This document shows, in pieces, positions 8,840 to 20,603 of a stretch of 32,197 nucleotides of DNA (positions are counted from its first letter, which is position 1; every line of letters starts with the position of its first letter). The notes under the pieces are model-generated. The model had not been told where the DNA came from, ran no database searches, and saw only the letters and a program-made list of their open reading frames with translations. The position numbers and the translations under genes are program-made. The DNA comes from Alphaproteobacteria bacterium (GTDB lineage: Bacteria > Pseudomonadota > Alphaproteobacteria > Geminicoccales > Geminicoccaceae), in contig JALSGW010000038.1 of the NCBI GenBank assembly GCA_026982585.1, forward strand, positions 1 through 32,197, written 5' to 3'.

Positions 8840-8942
8840 TGCGATGCCGCTTCGACCCCAGGGTGTGCCGGGTGCGGCTCGCCGATCCAGACCCGAAGGC
8901 GGCGTCGGGCGCCGTCCCCTCCAACCGAGGATCGAACATCCC

Positions 8943-9662
8943 ATGGACACCGATCTCCTGACCTTCCCCTCGGCCCAGGGCCTCGGCGAAACCGGTCTAT
9001 GGCAGTTGATCCGGTCCGCCGATCCGGTGGTGCAGGCGGTGGTGCTGGTGCTGCTCCTGGCCTCGGTGCTGTGCTGGGCGATCATCTTCGACAAGGGCTT
9101 CCGGTTGTGGCGGCTGCGCCGCAAGGCGGAGGCCTTCGAACGGACGTTCTGGGCGGGAAGCTCCCTGGACGAGCTCTATCGGCGTTTCGTCAAGCGACCC
9201 GACCATCCGATGGCGCTCCTGTTCGTGAACGCCATGACCGAATGGCGGGAGGTGGTGCGCGCCGGCGATCCCGAAAGCCGCAAGCGGCTCCTTGAGCGCA
9301 TCGCCCGGGTGGTGGAGGTGAGCGCGGAGCGGGAGGTGGAGGCGCTCGAGCGCAGCCTGCCCTGGCTCGCCACCATCGGCTCGGTGGCCCCCTTCGTCGG
9401 CCTGTTCGGCACCGTGTGGGGGATCATGAACAGTTTCCAGGCCATCGCCGTCACCCGCAACACGACCTTGGCGGTGGTGGCGCCGGGTATCGCCGAAGCC
9501 CTGTTCGCCACCGCCATCGGGCTGCTCGCGGCGATTCCCGCGGTGGTGGCCTACAACAAACTCTCCCATGCCCTCGACGCCTATGCGGCCCGGCTCGGGG
9601 CCTTCGGCGACGAGCTGGTGATTTTGTTCGGACGCGAACTCGACGCGCTCGAGGCGAGCTGA
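8943..9662 (+). CDS. tolQ: Tol-Pal system protein TolQ
   Basis: TolQ is an inner-membrane, proton-channel subunit homologous to ExbB and MotA. With TolR it energises TolA for outer-membrane constriction at division. The 239-residue protein has the expected three membrane segments: one near residues 23-45 (VVQAVVLVLLLASVLCWAII) and two in the C-terminal half (LATIGSVAPFVGLFGTVWGI and ALFATAIGLLAAIPAVVAYN). The GLFGTVWGI and EALFATAIGL stretches are the family's most conserved. I start at the ATG at 8943 because the upstream in-frame part of the ORF is Arg/Pro-rich and unlike the family. tolR follows after 3 bp. Confidence 0.97.
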   Translation: MDTDLLTFPSAQGLGETGLWQLIRSADPVVQAVVLVLLLASVLCWAIIFDKGFRLWRLRRKAEAFERTFWAGSSLDELYRRFVKRPDHPMALLFVNAMTEWREVVRAGDPESRKRLLERIARVVEVSAEREVEALERSLPWLATIGSVAPFVGLFGTVWGIMNSFQAIAVTRNTTLAVVAPGIAEALFATAIGLLAAIPAVVAYNKLSHALDAYAARLGAFGDELVILFGRELDALEAS

Positions 9663-9665
9663 GCG

Positions 9666-10136
9666 ATGCCCGGCCCATCCCTGCCGCGCGGCCGTCCGCG
9701 CCTGCGACGACGCCGCCAGATGGCGGAGATCAACGTCACCCCCTTCGTGGACGTGATGCTGGTTTTGTTGATCGTGTTCATGATCACGGCGCCGCTGCTC
9801 ACGAGCGGTGTCAACGTGGACCTGCCGCGCACCGAAGCCCGCCCGCTTCCGGGCCAGGACAAGCCGCTTGCGGTGACCGTCACCGCCGAGGGCACCATCT
9901 ATCTGCAGGAGCGGCAGGTGAGCCTGGAGGAATTGGTTCCGAGCCTGCTCGCGATCAGCGAACGGGATCCGGAGGTGCGCATCTTCGTGCGCGGCGACCG
10001 CAGGGTGTCCTACGGGCAGATCATGGAGGTGATCGGCACCATCAACCGCGCCGGCTTCACCCGCGTCGCCCTGGTCACCGAGCTGGCCGAGCCGGGCCCG
10101 CGCACGGCCGAGGCGCCGGCATCCGAGCGGCCCTAG
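9666..10136 (+). CDS. tolR: Tol-Pal system protein TolR
   Basis: TolR (ExbD family) is the single-pass inner-membrane partner of TolQ, with a periplasmic domain that engages peptidoglycan. In this 156-residue protein a basic cytoplasmic N terminus leads to AEINVTPFVDVMLVLLIVFM, whose Asp29 is the conserved protonatable residue. The periplasmic half ends with YGQIMEVIGTINRAGFTRVALVTE, the typical ExbD/TolR C-terminal fold. The gene lies 3 bp after tolQ and about 50 bp before the preferred tolA start. Confidence 0.97.
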   Translation: MPGPSLPRGRPRLRRRRQMAEINVTPFVDVMLVLLIVFMITAPLLTSGVNVDLPRTEARPLPGQDKPLAVTVTAEGTIYLQERQVSLEELVPSLLAISERDPEVRIFVRGDRRVSYGQIMEVIGTINRAGFTRVALVTELAEPGPRTAEAPASERP

Positions 10137-10185
10137 CGGAGGCGGCGTTGCGGGCCTGGTGCGCTTATGGACGGGAGGAGTAGCG

Positions 10186-11232
10186 GTGCGGCGGGCCTGG
10201 GCGCTGTCGCTGCTCCTGCACGGGGCGTTGCTCGCGCTCGTTCTGGGGCGAACGCCGGCACCCTTGCCGCCGCCCGATCCGCCGCTGGTGGTGGAGGTCG
10301 ACCTGGCCGCCCCCCCCGAGCCCGAGGAGACGGCGGCGCCGGAACGGGCGGAGACGGCTCCCCTGCCCGAGCGGGTGCCGGCGGCACCGCCGCCCGAGCC
10401 GAAGCCGGCGCCGCTCCCGGATGCCCCCGCCGAAACGGACAGGCCCGATCCTCCCGAGCCGCAGCCGGAGGAGGCCACAGCCGAGCCCCAGGCGGAACCG
10501 GAGGAATCCGCCCCCGCCCCCGCGCCGGCGCCGCCTCCCGAACCTTCGCCCGCAACACCTCCGGAGCCGGCCGTGCGCGAGCTGGCCGATGCGGCCCCGG
10601 CTGAGTCGCCCCGCATCCGCCCCCCGCGCCCCCGGCCGGCGCGGCTCGCCCAGGCCCGAGCGCGCACGCCGCCGGTTCCCCGCCCCCGTCCCGCCCGGCT
10701 CGCGCAGAGCCCGCCGTCGCAGCCGGACGCCAAGGGCGACGGGCCGCCTTTGGAGCGGGCCGATGTGACCAGCCCGGACCCGCTCGATGCGCTCTTGCGC
10801 AGCGTCGAGCAGGTGGACCGGCGGCTGCGGGACCAAGAGCGGCAGCAAGGCCGCGGCGAGCGGGCGGAAGGCCGTCCCGAGGAGGGGGCGGACGCGCCGG
10901 CCGAGGCCGATGCCGGGGCGGTGTCCCTCGCCGAGCTGCAGCGCATGGTGGAAGAACAGGTCTATCGCTGCTGGATCCTGCCGGTGGGCGCGCGCGGGGT
11001 GCGGGGGCTCAACGTGCTGGTTCGCTTCTCGGTCGCCCCCGACGGGACGGTGCGGCGGGCCGAGGTGGTGGACCGGGAGCGGCTCGCCCGCGATCCCCTG
11101 TTCCGGATCGTGGCCGAAAGCGCGATCCGCGCCGTGCGCCGCTGTTCGCCTTTACAACTCCCCAAGGAGCGCTATGCGCAATGGCGGGCGATCGAAATGA
11201 ACTTCGACCTCGAGAAGGCGTTGAGCGGATGA
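10186..11232 (+). CDS. tolA: Tol-Pal system protein TolA
   Basis: TolA spans the periplasm and transmits energy from TolQR to Pal/TolB. This 348-residue form has an N-terminal membrane anchor ([17 protein letters not shown]), then a long region rich in Pro, Glu and Ala (about residues 30-210), then a charged segment, then a C-terminal TonB/TolA-like domain ([15 protein letters not shown]... [20 protein letters not shown]). The middle is proline-rich, TonB-like, rather than the Ala/Lys helix of E. coli TolA. The ORF begins at GTG 10159, but GTG 10186 has a strong GGGAGGAG just upstream, so I chose it. The TGA overlaps the tolB ATG. Confidence 0.93.
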   Translation: MRRAWALSLLLHGALLALVLGRTPAPLPPPDPPLVVEVDLAAPPEPEETAAPERAETAPLPERVPAAPPPEPKPAPLPDAPAETDRPDPPEPQPEEATAEPQAEPEESAPAPAPAPPPEPSPATPPEPAVRELADAAPAESPRIRPPRPRPARLAQARARTPPVPRPRPARLAQSPPSQPDAKGDGPPLERADVTSPDPLDALLRSVEQVDRRLRDQERQQGRGERAEGRPEEGADAPAEADAGAVSLAELQRMVEEQVYRCWILPVGARGVRGLNVLVRFSVAPDGTVRRAEVVDRERLARDPLFRIVAESAIRAVRRCSPLQLPKERYAQWRAIEMNFDLEKALSG

Positions 11233-12557
11233 TCCGCGAGCGATGGAGCCGCCGCGAGCTGCTCGCCGCCGGTGCCGCGGTGGCGGCGGTGGGCCTGTCC
11301 CGACCCGCATGGGGACAGTTGCGGGTGGACATCACCCGCGGACGGGTCGAACCCATGCCCATCGCCGTGAGCCCCTTCGCCGGCGACCGACCGTCGGAGG
11401 TGGAGCTGGGCCGGCGCATCGCCGAAGTGGTGGCGGCCGATCTCGACGGCTCCGGATGGTTCCGCACCATCGATCCCCGGGCCTACATCCAGAGCCCGGA
11501 CGAGCTGCGCACCGTGCCCCGGTTCGCCGAATGGCAGCAGATCGGCGCCCAGGCGCTGATCAGCGGGGTGGTGCGGGGCGAAGGTGCCGACGGCATGGCG
11601 GTGGAATTCCGCCTCTGGGACGTGTTCGCCGGCAGCCAGATGATCGGCCTGCGGTTGGTCCTCGCCCGCGACATCTGGCGCCGCGCCGCCCACCGCATCG
11701 CCGATGCGGTCTACGAGCGGCTCACCGGCGAATCCGGCTATTTCGACACCCGCATCGCCTACATCGCCGAGACCGGCCCGCCCGGCCAGCGCATCAAGCG
11801 CCTCGCGATCATGGACCAGGACGGGTACGACAACCGCTATCTCACCGACGGCAGCGAACTCGTGCTCACCCCGCGCTTCACCCCGGACGGCCGCGGCCTC
11901 GCCTATCTCGCCTACCGGGGTCTCGTGCCCGGGATCTATCTGCGCGACCTCGAGACCGGCCGGGATCGGCCGCTCGGGCGCTTTGCCGGCATGAATTTCG
12001 CCCCCCGCTTCGCCCCCGACGGCAACAGCCTGCTCCTCACCATCGCCGTCGGCGGCAACTCCGACATCTACGAGTACGAGCCGGCCCGGGACCGGCTGGT
12101 GCGGCTCACCGACCATCCCGCCATCGACACCTCGCCCAGCTACGCCCCGGACGGCCAGCGCATCGTCTTCAACTCCAACCGCGGCGGGAGCCCGCAGCTC
12201 TACGTCATGGACCGCGACGGCGGCAATGTGCGCCGGATCAGCTTCGGCGACGGGCTCTACGGCAGCCCGGTGTGGTCGCCGCGCGGGGATGTGATCGCCT
12301 TCACCAAGATCCGGGGCGGCTTCTTCCACATCGGGGTGATGCGCCCGGACGGCGGCGAGGAACGGCTGCTGACGCGAAGCTTCCTCGACGAGGCGCCGAG
12401 CTTCGCCCCCAACGGACGGCTGATCCTGTTCCACCGGCAGGATCCCCTGAACGACCGCATCCGCCTCATGACCATCGACCTCACCGGCTACCGCCTCCGA
12501 GAGCTGCCCACCGCCACCGACGCCTCGGATCCCGACTGGTCGCCCTTGATTCCCTGA
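11229..12557 (+). CDS. tolB: Tol-Pal system beta-propeller protein TolB
   Basis: TolB is the periplasmic beta-propeller that binds Pal and is released by TolA. The 442-residue protein has an N-terminal export signal, a TolB N-terminal domain (to about residue 160), and repeated propeller blades with the motifs [30 protein letters not shown] and similar. The start at 11229 overlaps the tolA stop (ATGA). The signal reads [18 protein letters not shown]... RPAWG, with a twin-arginine-like SRRELL, so export through Tat rather than Sec is possible. pal follows after 65 bp. Confidence 0.97.
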   Translation: MIRERWSRRELLAAGAAVAAVGLSRPAWGQLRVDITRGRVEPMPIAVSPFAGDRPSEVELGRRIAEVVAADLDGSGWFRTIDPRAYIQSPDELRTVPRFAEWQQIGAQALISGVVRGEGADGMAVEFRLWDVFAGSQMIGLRLVLARDIWRRAAHRIADAVYERLTGESGYFDTRIAYIAETGPPGQRIKRLAIMDQDGYDNRYLTDGSELVLTPRFTPDGRGLAYLAYRGLVPGIYLRDLETGRDRPLGRFAGMNFAPRFAPDGNSLLLTIAVGGNSDIYEYEPARDRLVRLTDHPAIDTSPSYAPDGQRIVFNSNRGGSPQLYVMDRDGGNVRRISFGDGLYGSPVWSPRGDVIAFTKIRGGFFHIGVMRPDGGEERLLTRSFLDEAPSFAPNGRLILFHRQDPLNDRIRLMTIDLTGYRLRELPTATDASDPDWSPLIP

Positions 12558-12622
12558 CCCTGCGCCGTATAAGCGGCATGCCGCAGCGAAGCTCGCGCCG
12601 GGTGCGCGCCACGGGAGGTCAC

Positions 12623-13174
12623 ATGTCCAGGCGGCTGCTCTTCTCCCTCATGGGGCTCGTCGTGCTGGCGGGATGCGCCACCACGCCGATGGAGGAACGG
12701 GCCGGCGACCAGGCCGCGGCAGGCCCCGCCATGGCCGGCGAGGAGGCGATCGGGGTGGGCGATCCGGCCGGATCGATCACCGCCGACCCGCTCGCCGCCG
12801 ACATCGTGCCGGGAAGCCAGAAGGACCTGGAGGTCAACGTCGGCGACCGGGTGTTCTTCGCCTTCGACAGCGCCGCCCTGGACGAGGAGGCCCAGGCCAC
12901 CCTCGACCGTCAGGCGGCATGGCTGCTGCAGTATCCCGACATCGTGGTCACCATCGAGGGCCACGCGGACGAGCGCGGCACCCGGGAATACAACCTGGCC
13001 CTGGGCGAGCGCCGGGCCATGGCGGTCAAGAACTATCTGGTGGCCAAAGGGGTGAGCCCCGACCGCATCCTCACCATCTCCTACGGCGAGGAACGTCCGG
13101 TCGATCCCGGGCACAATGAGGCCGCCTGGGCGCTCAACCGCCGGGCGGTGACGGTGGTCACGGTCACCCAGTGA
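12623..13174 (+). CDS. pal: Peptidoglycan-associated lipoprotein Pal
   Basis: Pal is the outer-membrane lipoprotein that anchors the membrane to peptidoglycan. The 183-residue protein has a lipoprotein signal with lipobox LAGC (Cys18) and a C-terminal OmpA-like domain: [22 protein letters not shown], then [21 protein letters not shown], then ISYGEERP and a Trp/Asn-Arg-Arg end. The middle of about 50 residues is a variable linker. The ATG at 12623 follows GGGAGG with good spacing. The stop overlaps the possible upstream GTG of cpoB. Confidence 0.97.
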   Translation: MSRRLLFSLMGLVVLAGCATTPMEERAGDQAAAGPAMAGEEAIGVGDPAGSITADPLAADIVPGSQKDLEVNVGDRVFFAFDSAALDEEAQATLDRQAAWLLQYPDIVVTIEGHADERGTREYNLALGERRAMAVKNYLVAKGVSPDRILTISYGEERPVDPGHNEAAWALNRRAVTVVTVTQ

Positions 13175-13188
13175 GGGGAGCGCATCCC

Positions 13189-13974
13189 GTGGGCCGGTCG
13201 GCGCTGCTCCTGTTGTTGGCCCTGTTCCTCGGCGCGGCTGGCCTCGAGGTGCGGGCCCAGCAGGTGGATCCGGCCGCGCTCGCCTCCTTCGAGGCGCGGC
13301 TGCTCCAGCTCGAGGAGGAGCTCCGGCGTCTCACCGGTCGGCTCGAAGAGATGGAGTTCCGCCAGCGGCAGCTGGAGGAGCGCCTGCGGCAGCTGGAGGC
13401 CCGCCCCGCCGCGCCCCCGATCGCCGCCCCGGAGCCGGAGGCCGAGGTGGCGGAAGGCGAACCCGTCGCCGCAGAGCCTCGGGCCGAGGGCGCTGCCGCG
13501 GAGGAGGAGCGTCCGATGGCGGAAGAACAGCCTGCCGCGGACGTTCCCCTGGCCGAGGCCGCAGAGCTCGCACCCGCGCTCGCGGGCGGGCCGCAGGAGC
13601 GCTACCAGGCGGCCCTGGCCCTCCTCGAGGCCGGTCGTTTCGCCCAGGCGGAGGAGGCGCTCGCGCGGCTGCTCAGCGACTTCCCGGACCACGAGCTGGC
13701 CCCCCGGGCCGCCTATTGGCTCGGCGAGACCTACTTCTTCCGCCAGGACTATCAGGCCGCCGCCCAGACCTTCGCCCGCAACTACCGCCGCTACGGTCCG
13801 CAGGCCCCGCGCGCCCCCGACACCCTGCTCAAGCTCGGCATGGCCTTCGCCGCCATGGGCGATCGGGAGCGGGCCTGCCGCACCTTCGAAGAGCTCGCGC
13901 GACGCCATCCCGACGCCCCAGCCCCGGTGCGCCAGGCCTTGCGCCGTGAGCGCAGCGCCGCCGGCTGCCCCTGA
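13189..13974 (+). CDS. cpoB: Tol-Pal system protein YbgF/CpoB
   Basis: CpoB (YbgF) coordinates peptidoglycan synthesis with Tol-mediated outer-membrane constriction in E. coli. After a signal peptide (LLLLLALFLGAAGLEVRAQ) comes a heptad-rich coiled coil (FEARLLQLEEELRRLTGRLEEME...). An acidic Ala/Glu/Pro linker follows, then a TPR domain (YQAALALLEAGRFAQAEEAL, AAYWLGETYFFRQDYQAAAQTF, DTLLKLGMAFAAMGDRERAC). The ORF opens at GTG 13171, which overlaps the pal stop but lacks a ribosome site. GTG 13189 lies 8 bp after GGGGAG, so I prefer it. Either start leaves the signal intact. The end overlaps tilS by 29 bp. Confidence 0.93.
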   Translation: MGRSALLLLLALFLGAAGLEVRAQQVDPAALASFEARLLQLEEELRRLTGRLEEMEFRQRQLEERLRQLEARPAAPPIAAPEPEAEVAEGEPVAAEPRAEGAAAEEERPMAEEQPAADVPLAEAAELAPALAGGPQERYQAALALLEAGRFAQAEEALARLLSDFPDHELAPRAAYWLGETYFFRQDYQAAAQTFARNYRRYGPQAPRAPDTLLKLGMAFAAMGDRERACRTFEELARRHPDAPAPVRQALRRERSAAGCP

Positions 13975-15292
13975 CCGCCCGCTCAGCGACGAGGAGTTCG
14001 CGGCCCTGATGGCGGTGTTCGCGCCCTTCGAGCCCGCCCCCCGACTGGCGGTGGCGGTCTCGGGCGGTGCGGACAGCATGGCCCTGGTCGTCCTCGCCCA
14101 GGCGTGGGCGCGGGCACGGGGCGGCGAGAGCCTCGCGCTCGTGGTCGATCACCGTCTGCGGCCGGAATCGGGCCGGGAGGCGGAGCGGGTGCTGGGGTGG
14201 CTCGAGCGGCTCGGCATCCGGGGCCGCATCCTTTGCGCCGACCGGCCGCCTCCGGCAAGCGGTCTCCAGGCCTGGGCGCGCAAGCTGCGCTACCGGCTGC
14301 TCGAACATGCCTGTCTGGAACTCGGCGCGCTGCACCTCCTGCTCGCCCACCGGCAGGAGGACCAGGTCGAGACCGTGGCCATGCGCAAGGCGCGGGGAAG
14401 CGGCCCGCTCGGGCTCGCGGGTATTCCGGCGGAACGCTTCACCCCGAGCGTGCGGCTGGTCCGCCCGCTGCTCGGGGTGCCGCGGGCGCGGATCCTTGCG
14501 ACCCTGAAGGCCCGGCGGGTGCCCTGGCTCGAGGATCCCTCCAACCGAGACCCGCGTTTCGCCCGCACCCCTTTGCGCGCACACCCTCCGCCCGAGCGCC
14601 CGCTGCTCGCCTGCGCCGCCCAGGCGGCCGCAGCCCGCTCCCGCCTCGAGGCCGAGGCGGCGCGCTGGTGCGCGTCGCACGCCCGCATCGACCCCTTCGG
14701 CTGGGCCGAGCTGGACCTGGAGGCCTGGCACAGAGCGGATCCGGAGCTGCGCCTCCTCCTCCTCTCCCGGCTTTGCCTGGTGGTGGGAGGAAGGGAGCAT
14801 CCGCCCCGGCGCCGGGTGCTCGCCTGGCTCCTCCGGGAGCTCGAGCGGCCGGCCCCGGGCTTTAGGAGGACGGCGGGCGGATGCCTGTTGGAGGTGCGCG
14901 GTCCGCGCCTTCGCCTGTTCCGCGAGCTGCGGGGCGCGAAGCGGGCCCGGGCGGAGCCTGTTGCGGGCGGCCTGTGGTGGGACGGCCGCTGGACCATCCG
15001 GTTGAAGGATGGGCCGGCGGTGCCGTGGATCGGACCGCTCGACTCCGTGCCGTCCGCGAGGCTGCGCGCAGCCCTTTTGGCCCGCGCACGTGGGCTCGGC
15101 ATCCCCCGCGAGGCCCTTCCCGGATTGCCCGCCCTCAGCCTGGAAGGCGGCATCTGGCTTTCGCCGCTTGCGCCTTTCCGCGCGGCGCGGCTCGGCGTGC
15201 GCTTTTCCTTCAGGCCCTGTCGCCGTCTGCTCGAGGCGCCCTTCCGGGCTTTGGGTTCTATTGCTTCGCGGCCGGCTCAGTCTAACTGTTAG
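13946..15292 (+). CDS. tilS: tRNA(Ile)-lysidine synthetase TilS
   Basis: TilS attaches lysine to C34 of the tRNA-Ile that reads AUA, changing both codon and charging identity. The PP-loop ATP-pyrophosphatase motif is SGGADS (39-44). VVDHRLRPESGREAE, LAHRQEDQVETVAMR and the ARGSGPLGLAGI and WLEDPSNRDPRFAR motifs are all present. The C-terminal part has the weakly conserved substrate-binding region. The length of 448 is normal. The GTG at 13946 lies inside the end of cpoB, as is frequent for this pair. The gene ends 60 bp before ftsH, with CTAACTGTTAG, a short palindrome, at its stop. Confidence 0.95.
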   Translation: MSAAPPAAPDRPLSDEEFAALMAVFAPFEPAPRLAVAVSGGADSMALVVLAQAWARARGGESLALVVDHRLRPESGREAERVLGWLERLGIRGRILCADRPPPASGLQAWARKLRYRLLEHACLELGALHLLLAHRQEDQVETVAMRKARGSGPLGLAGIPAERFTPSVRLVRPLLGVPRARILATLKARRVPWLEDPSNRDPRFARTPLRAHPPPERPLLACAAQAAAARSRLEAEAARWCASHARIDPFGWAELDLEAWHRADPELRLLLLSRLCLVVGGREHPPRRRVLAWLLRELERPAPGFRRTAGGCLLEVRGPRLRLFRELRGAKRARAEPVAGGLWWDGRWTIRLKDGPAVPWIGPLDSVPSARLRAALLARARGLGIPREALPGLPALSLEGGIWLSPLAPFRAARLGVRFSFRPCRRLLEAPFRALGSIASRPAQSNC

Positions 15293-15352
15293 CGAGGGCC
15301 GCGCCCGTTTGGGGTGCGGGGCCGCGGAGGGTCGCGTGGACGAGGTCCATCG

Positions 15353-17287
15353 GTGAACAACTTCAGCAAAAATCTCGCCCTTTGGGTCATCATCGGGCTG
15401 CTGCTGATCGCACTGGTCAACCTCTTCCAGGGGTCGCGCCCGCGCAGCCCGCAGACCACCGTCGCCTATTCCGACTTCATCGCCGACGTCGAGGCCGGGC
15501 GGGTGAGCGAGGTCGCCATCCAGGGCGAACTCATCACCGGCCGCTACGCGGACGGCCGCCCGTTCCAGACCTACGCCCCCCAGGATCCGCAGCTGATCGA
15601 GCGGCTCACCGCCGCCAAGGTGCGCATCACCGCCCTGCCGGTGGAGGAGGACGTGCCCTCCCTGCTCGGCGTGCTGGTGTCCTGGTTCCCCATGCTGCTG
15701 CTGATCGCGGTGTGGATCTTCTTCATGCGGCAGATGCAGGCGGGGGGCGGCAAGGCGATGGGATTCGGCAAGTCGCGCGCCCGGCTGTTGACCGAGAAAC
15801 ACGGGCGGGTGACCTTCAGCGACGTGGCCGGCATCGACGAAGCCAAGGAGGAGCTCCAGGAGATCGTGGAGTTCCTCAAGAACCCGCAGAAGTTCCAGCA
15901 GCTCGGCGGCCGCATCCCCAAGGGCTGCCTCCTCGTGGGCCCGCCCGGCACCGGCAAGACGCTGCTCGCCCGGGCCATCGCCGGCGAGGCGAACGTCCCC
16001 TTCTTCACCATCTCCGGCTCGGATTTCGTGGAGATGTTCGTGGGCGTGGGCGCATCGCGGGTGCGCGACATGTTCGAGCAGGCCAAGAAACACGCCCCGT
16101 GCATCGTCTTCATCGACGAGATCGACGCCGTCGGCCGCCACCGCGGTGCCGGGATCGGCGGCGGCAACGACGAGCGCGAACAGACGCTGAACCAGCTTCT
16201 GGTCGAGATGGACGGGTTCGATTCCAACGACGGCGTGATCCTCATCGCCGCCACCAACCGTCCCGACGTTCTCGACCCGGCCCTGCTCCGCCCGGGCCGT
16301 TTCGACCGCCAGATCGTGGTGCCCTACCCCGATGTGGTCGGGCGCGAGAAAATCCTGAACGTGCACATCAAGAAAATCCGGGTGGCGCCGGACGTGGACA
16401 CCAAGGTGCTGGCCCGGGGCACCCCGGGCTTCTCGGGGGCGGACCTCGCCAACATCGTCAACGAAGCGGCGCTCTTGGCCGCGCGGCGGGGCAAGCGGGT
16501 GGTCACCATGGCGGAGTTCGAGGCCGCCAAGGACAAGGTGATCATGGGCATCGAACGCCGCTCGATGGTGATGAGCGAGGAGGAGAAGCGGCAGACCGCC
16601 TATCACGAGGCGGGGCATGCGGTGGTCGCCTACTTTACCCCGGCCTCCGATCCCATCCACAAGGCCACCATCATCCCGCGCGGGCGGGCGCTCGGCATGG
16701 TGATGCGGCTGCCCGAGGGCGATCGCATCTCGGTGAGCCGGGAGAAGCTGGAAGGGGATATCGCCGTCGCCATGGGCGGACGGGTGGCCGAGGAGCTGGT
16801 CTTCGGCCGCGACAAGGTCACCGCCGGCGCCGCCTCCGACATCCAGCAGGCGACCCGCATCGCCCGCCACATGGTGACCGAGTGGGGCATGAGCGACGAG
16901 CTCGGCCCGGTGGGCTACACCGACGGCAATCAGGAGATCTTCCTCGGCGCCCAGCTCGCCCAGATGCGGCTGGTCTCGGAGCAGACCGCCTTCAAGATCG
17001 ACCAGGAGGTGCGCCGCATCGTCGAGGACGGCTACCGCCGGGCGCGCGCCATCCTCGAGGAGCACCGGGACAAGCTCGACGCCCTGGCAAAGGCGCTGCT
17101 CGAATACGAGACCCTGACCGGCGAGGAAATCGACCAGCTCATGCGCGGCCAGCCCATCGTGCGGCCGGAGCCGCAGCAGGAGGAAGCGGAACAGCAGACC
17201 TCCGCCGAAGGCCGACGCACCTCGGTGCCGCCCACCACCCGGCCCGCCGCGGGACCGGGCGGCATGGAGCCCCAGCCGGGCACCTGA
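15353..17287 (+). CDS. ftsH: ATP-dependent zinc metalloprotease FtsH
   Basis: FtsH is the essential membrane-anchored AAA+ protease that degrades damaged membrane proteins and short-lived regulators. The 644-residue protein has two membrane segments (about 10-25 and 103-125) flanking a periplasmic domain. It then has the AAA module: GPPGTGKT (196-203), FIDEIDAV (253-260), and the second region of homology with [19 protein letters not shown]. The zinc site is HEAGH (418-422), with the third ligand in the downstream SDIQQAT region. The GTG at 15353 has GAGG 7 bp upstream and begins the typical [15 protein letters not shown]. The 3' end is convergent with uvrB. Confidence 0.98.
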   Translation: MNNFSKNLALWVIIGLLLIALVNLFQGSRPRSPQTTVAYSDFIADVEAGRVSEVAIQGELITGRYADGRPFQTYAPQDPQLIERLTAAKVRITALPVEEDVPSLLGVLVSWFPMLLLIAVWIFFMRQMQAGGGKAMGFGKSRARLLTEKHGRVTFSDVAGIDEAKEELQEIVEFLKNPQKFQQLGGRIPKGCLLVGPPGTGKTLLARAIAGEANVPFFTISGSDFVEMFVGVGASRVRDMFEQAKKHAPCIVFIDEIDAVGRHRGAGIGGGNDEREQTLNQLLVEMDGFDSNDGVILIAATNRPDVLDPALLRPGRFDRQIVVPYPDVVGREKILNVHIKKIRVAPDVDTKVLARGTPGFSGADLANIVNEAALLAARRGKRVVTMAEFEAAKDKVIMGIERRSMVMSEEEKRQTAYHEAGHAVVAYFTPASDPIHKATIIPRGRALGMVMRLPEGDRISVSREKLEGDIAVAMGGRVAEELVFGRDKVTAGAASDIQQATRIARHMVTEWGMSDELGPVGYTDGNQEIFLGAQLAQMRLVSEQTAFKIDQEVRRIVEDGYRRARAILEEHRDKLDALAKALLEYETLTGEEIDQLMRGQPIVRPEPQQEEAEQQTSAEGRRTSVPPTTRPAAGPGGMEPQPGT

Positions 17288-17301
17288 GGGCGAAACGGGC
17301 G

Positions 17302-17320
17302 GCCGCGGTCACCCCGCGGC
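17302..17320. terminator. Possible bidirectional hairpin between ftsH and uvrB
   Basis: GCCGCGG, then TCACC, then CCGCGGC forms a perfect 7-bp stem with a 5-nt loop, 14 bp after the ftsH stop in the gap between convergent genes. It has no T-run on either side, so it is only a weak candidate terminator. Confidence 0.3.
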
Positions 17321-17334
17321 AGGCAGCCGAACCC

Positions 17335-17429
17335 GTCGCATCGGAGCCGCCGCCGGTCAGCGATCGGAGCGACAGCGTGCCGCGCCTCCCGTTCGTCTAC
17401 GCGATCTGTCGCATCGAAGCCGCCGCCGG

Positions 17430-17440
<11 letters not shown>
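17335..17440. repeat. 33-bp direct repeat pair, one copy overlapping the uvrB stop
   Basis: The two copies (17335-17367 and 17408-17440) share GTCGCATCG-R-AGCCGCCGCC followed by GGTCAGCGATCGG, with one G/A difference, and are 73 bp apart. The second copy covers the last codons and the stop codon of uvrB. The first lies in the ftsH-uvrB gap. A local duplication of the uvrB 3' end is the simplest reading. Confidence 0.75.
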
Positions 17441-19631
<2,191 letters not shown>

Positions 19632-19693
19632 CGGCCGCCCTCCAAGCCGCAGGGTTTCCCGACCCGCCCCTGGGCGAGAGGTGGTGCGCGGCA

Positions 19694-19712
19694 GGCGGGG
19701 GGCAAGCCCGCC
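19694..19712 (-). terminator. Possible hairpin after the DeoR-family gene
   Basis: GGCGGG and CCCGCC flank a 7-nt loop, about 15 bp beyond the stop of the DeoR-family gene and upstream of uvrB on the same strand. There is no T-run, so termination is uncertain. Confidence 0.25.
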
Positions 19713-19726
19713 GTCCGTCGCGGCGC

Positions 19727-20512
19727 TCAGCGGGGCTGATCCGGTGCGGCGATCACCACCTCCACCCCCGCCTCCCGCAGGCTGCGGGCGAAGGGCGCGG
19801 CGAGGGGACGGTCGGTGACAAGCAGATGGACCTCCTCGAGGGCGGCCACCCGCACCACCGCGCGGGCGCCGAACTTGCTGTGGTCGGCCACCAGCACGGT
19901 GCGCTGGGCGCGCTCCATCATCGCCCGGGCGATGCGCGCCTCGTCGAGGGCGAAGTTCATGAGGCCGTGCTCGGGATGGACGGCGGCGATCGAGAGAATG
20001 GCGAGATCGGCGCGGAACTGACCGACGAAGGAGAGCGCCTCCACCCCCACCGCCGCGGCGAGTTCGGCCTTGAGCTCGCCGCCGGCGAGATAGACCCGAT
20101 GGCCGTTGCGGCCCACGAGGGAGCGCGCGATCTCGATGCCGTTGGTGATCACGGTGAGCTCCCGGCGCCCGGCCAGCGCCTCGGCCACGTAGGCGGTGGT
20201 GGATCCGGTGTCCATCATCAGGGTCTGGCCGTCCTGCACCAGCTCGGCGAGGCGGGCGGCGATGGCGCGCTTGGCCTCCGCCCGCAGCCTGAGCCGCTGA
20301 TCGAAGGGCGGCTCCTCCGGCGGCCCGCTCCAGATGGCGAAGCCGTGCTCGCGCCGCACCATGCCCTGGGCCACCAGCTCCCGCAGGTGGCGGCGCACGG
20401 TCTCGTCGGAAATGCCGAGCCGGGCCGCCAGCGCCCGGATGCGGGCGCGCTTCTGTTCGCGCAGGGCATCGAGGATGGCCGCCTGCCAGCGGCTGCGCAC
20501 AACGGCTTCCAC
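19727..20512 (-). CDS. DeoR/GlpR-family transcriptional regulator
   Basis: A 261-residue regulator. The N-terminal DeoR-type helix-turn-helix reads [45 protein letters not shown]. The C-terminal sugar-phosphate-isomerase-like sensor domain contains [34 protein letters not shown] and ADHSKFG, the usual ligand-site motifs. Family members are mostly repressors that release DNA on binding a phosphorylated metabolite. It is divergent from the amine-transport operon at 20661, which it probably controls. The kinase in that operon could make the phosphorylated effector (inference). I prefer the GTG at 20512, which has GGGGAGG just upstream, over the ATG at 20554. Confidence 0.92.
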   Translation of the reverse strand: MEAVVRSRWQAAILDALREQKRARIRALAARLGISDETVRRHLRELVAQGMVRREHGFAIWSGPPEEPPFDQRLRLRAEAKRAIAARLAELVQDGQTLMMDTGSTTAYVAEALAGRRELTVITNGIEIARSLVGRNGHRVYLAGGELKAELAAAVGVEALSFVGQFRADLAILSIAAVHPEHGLMNFALDEARIARAMMERAQRTVLVADHSKFGARAVVRVAALEEVHLLVTDRPLAAPFARSLREAGVEVVIAAPDQPR

Positions 20513-20523
20513 AGCACCTCCCC

Positions 20524-20570
20524 ATTTCGTGAGGGAATTAAACCTCAAAGCCACATGATTTGCACGAAAT
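20524..20570. promoter_or_regulatory. Inverted repeat, probable operator between regulator and operon
   Basis: ATTTCGTG at 20524-20531 and CACGAAAT at 20563-20570 form a perfect 8-bp inverted repeat with a 31-bp spacer, in the most AT-rich part of the divergent intergenic region. The TTTCGT core resembles the TTTCRT repeats bound by some DeoR-family regulators such as AgaR. The right half-site lies 3 bp upstream of a TTGACG -35 box, and the left is about 12 bp upstream of the regulator's start. One looped or paired site could therefore control both genes. Confidence 0.5.
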
Positions 20571-20573
20571 TTG

Positions 20574-20603
20574 TTGACGCACCCCTCGCCTGCGCCCCAC
20601 TAT
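20574..20603 (+). promoter_or_regulatory. Probable promoter of the amine transport/oxidation operon
   Basis: TTGACG at 20574-20579 matches the -35 consensus in five of six positions. CACTAT at 20598-20603, 18 bp downstream, is a weaker -10 match. It lies about 60 bp upstream of the binding-protein ATG and directly abuts the right half of the inverted repeat. Confidence 0.45.

Noticed and set aside
13829-17065. 1078-residue minus-strand ORF
   Set aside because: It is the antisense shadow of tilS and ftsH, whose plus-strand products are full length with intact active sites.
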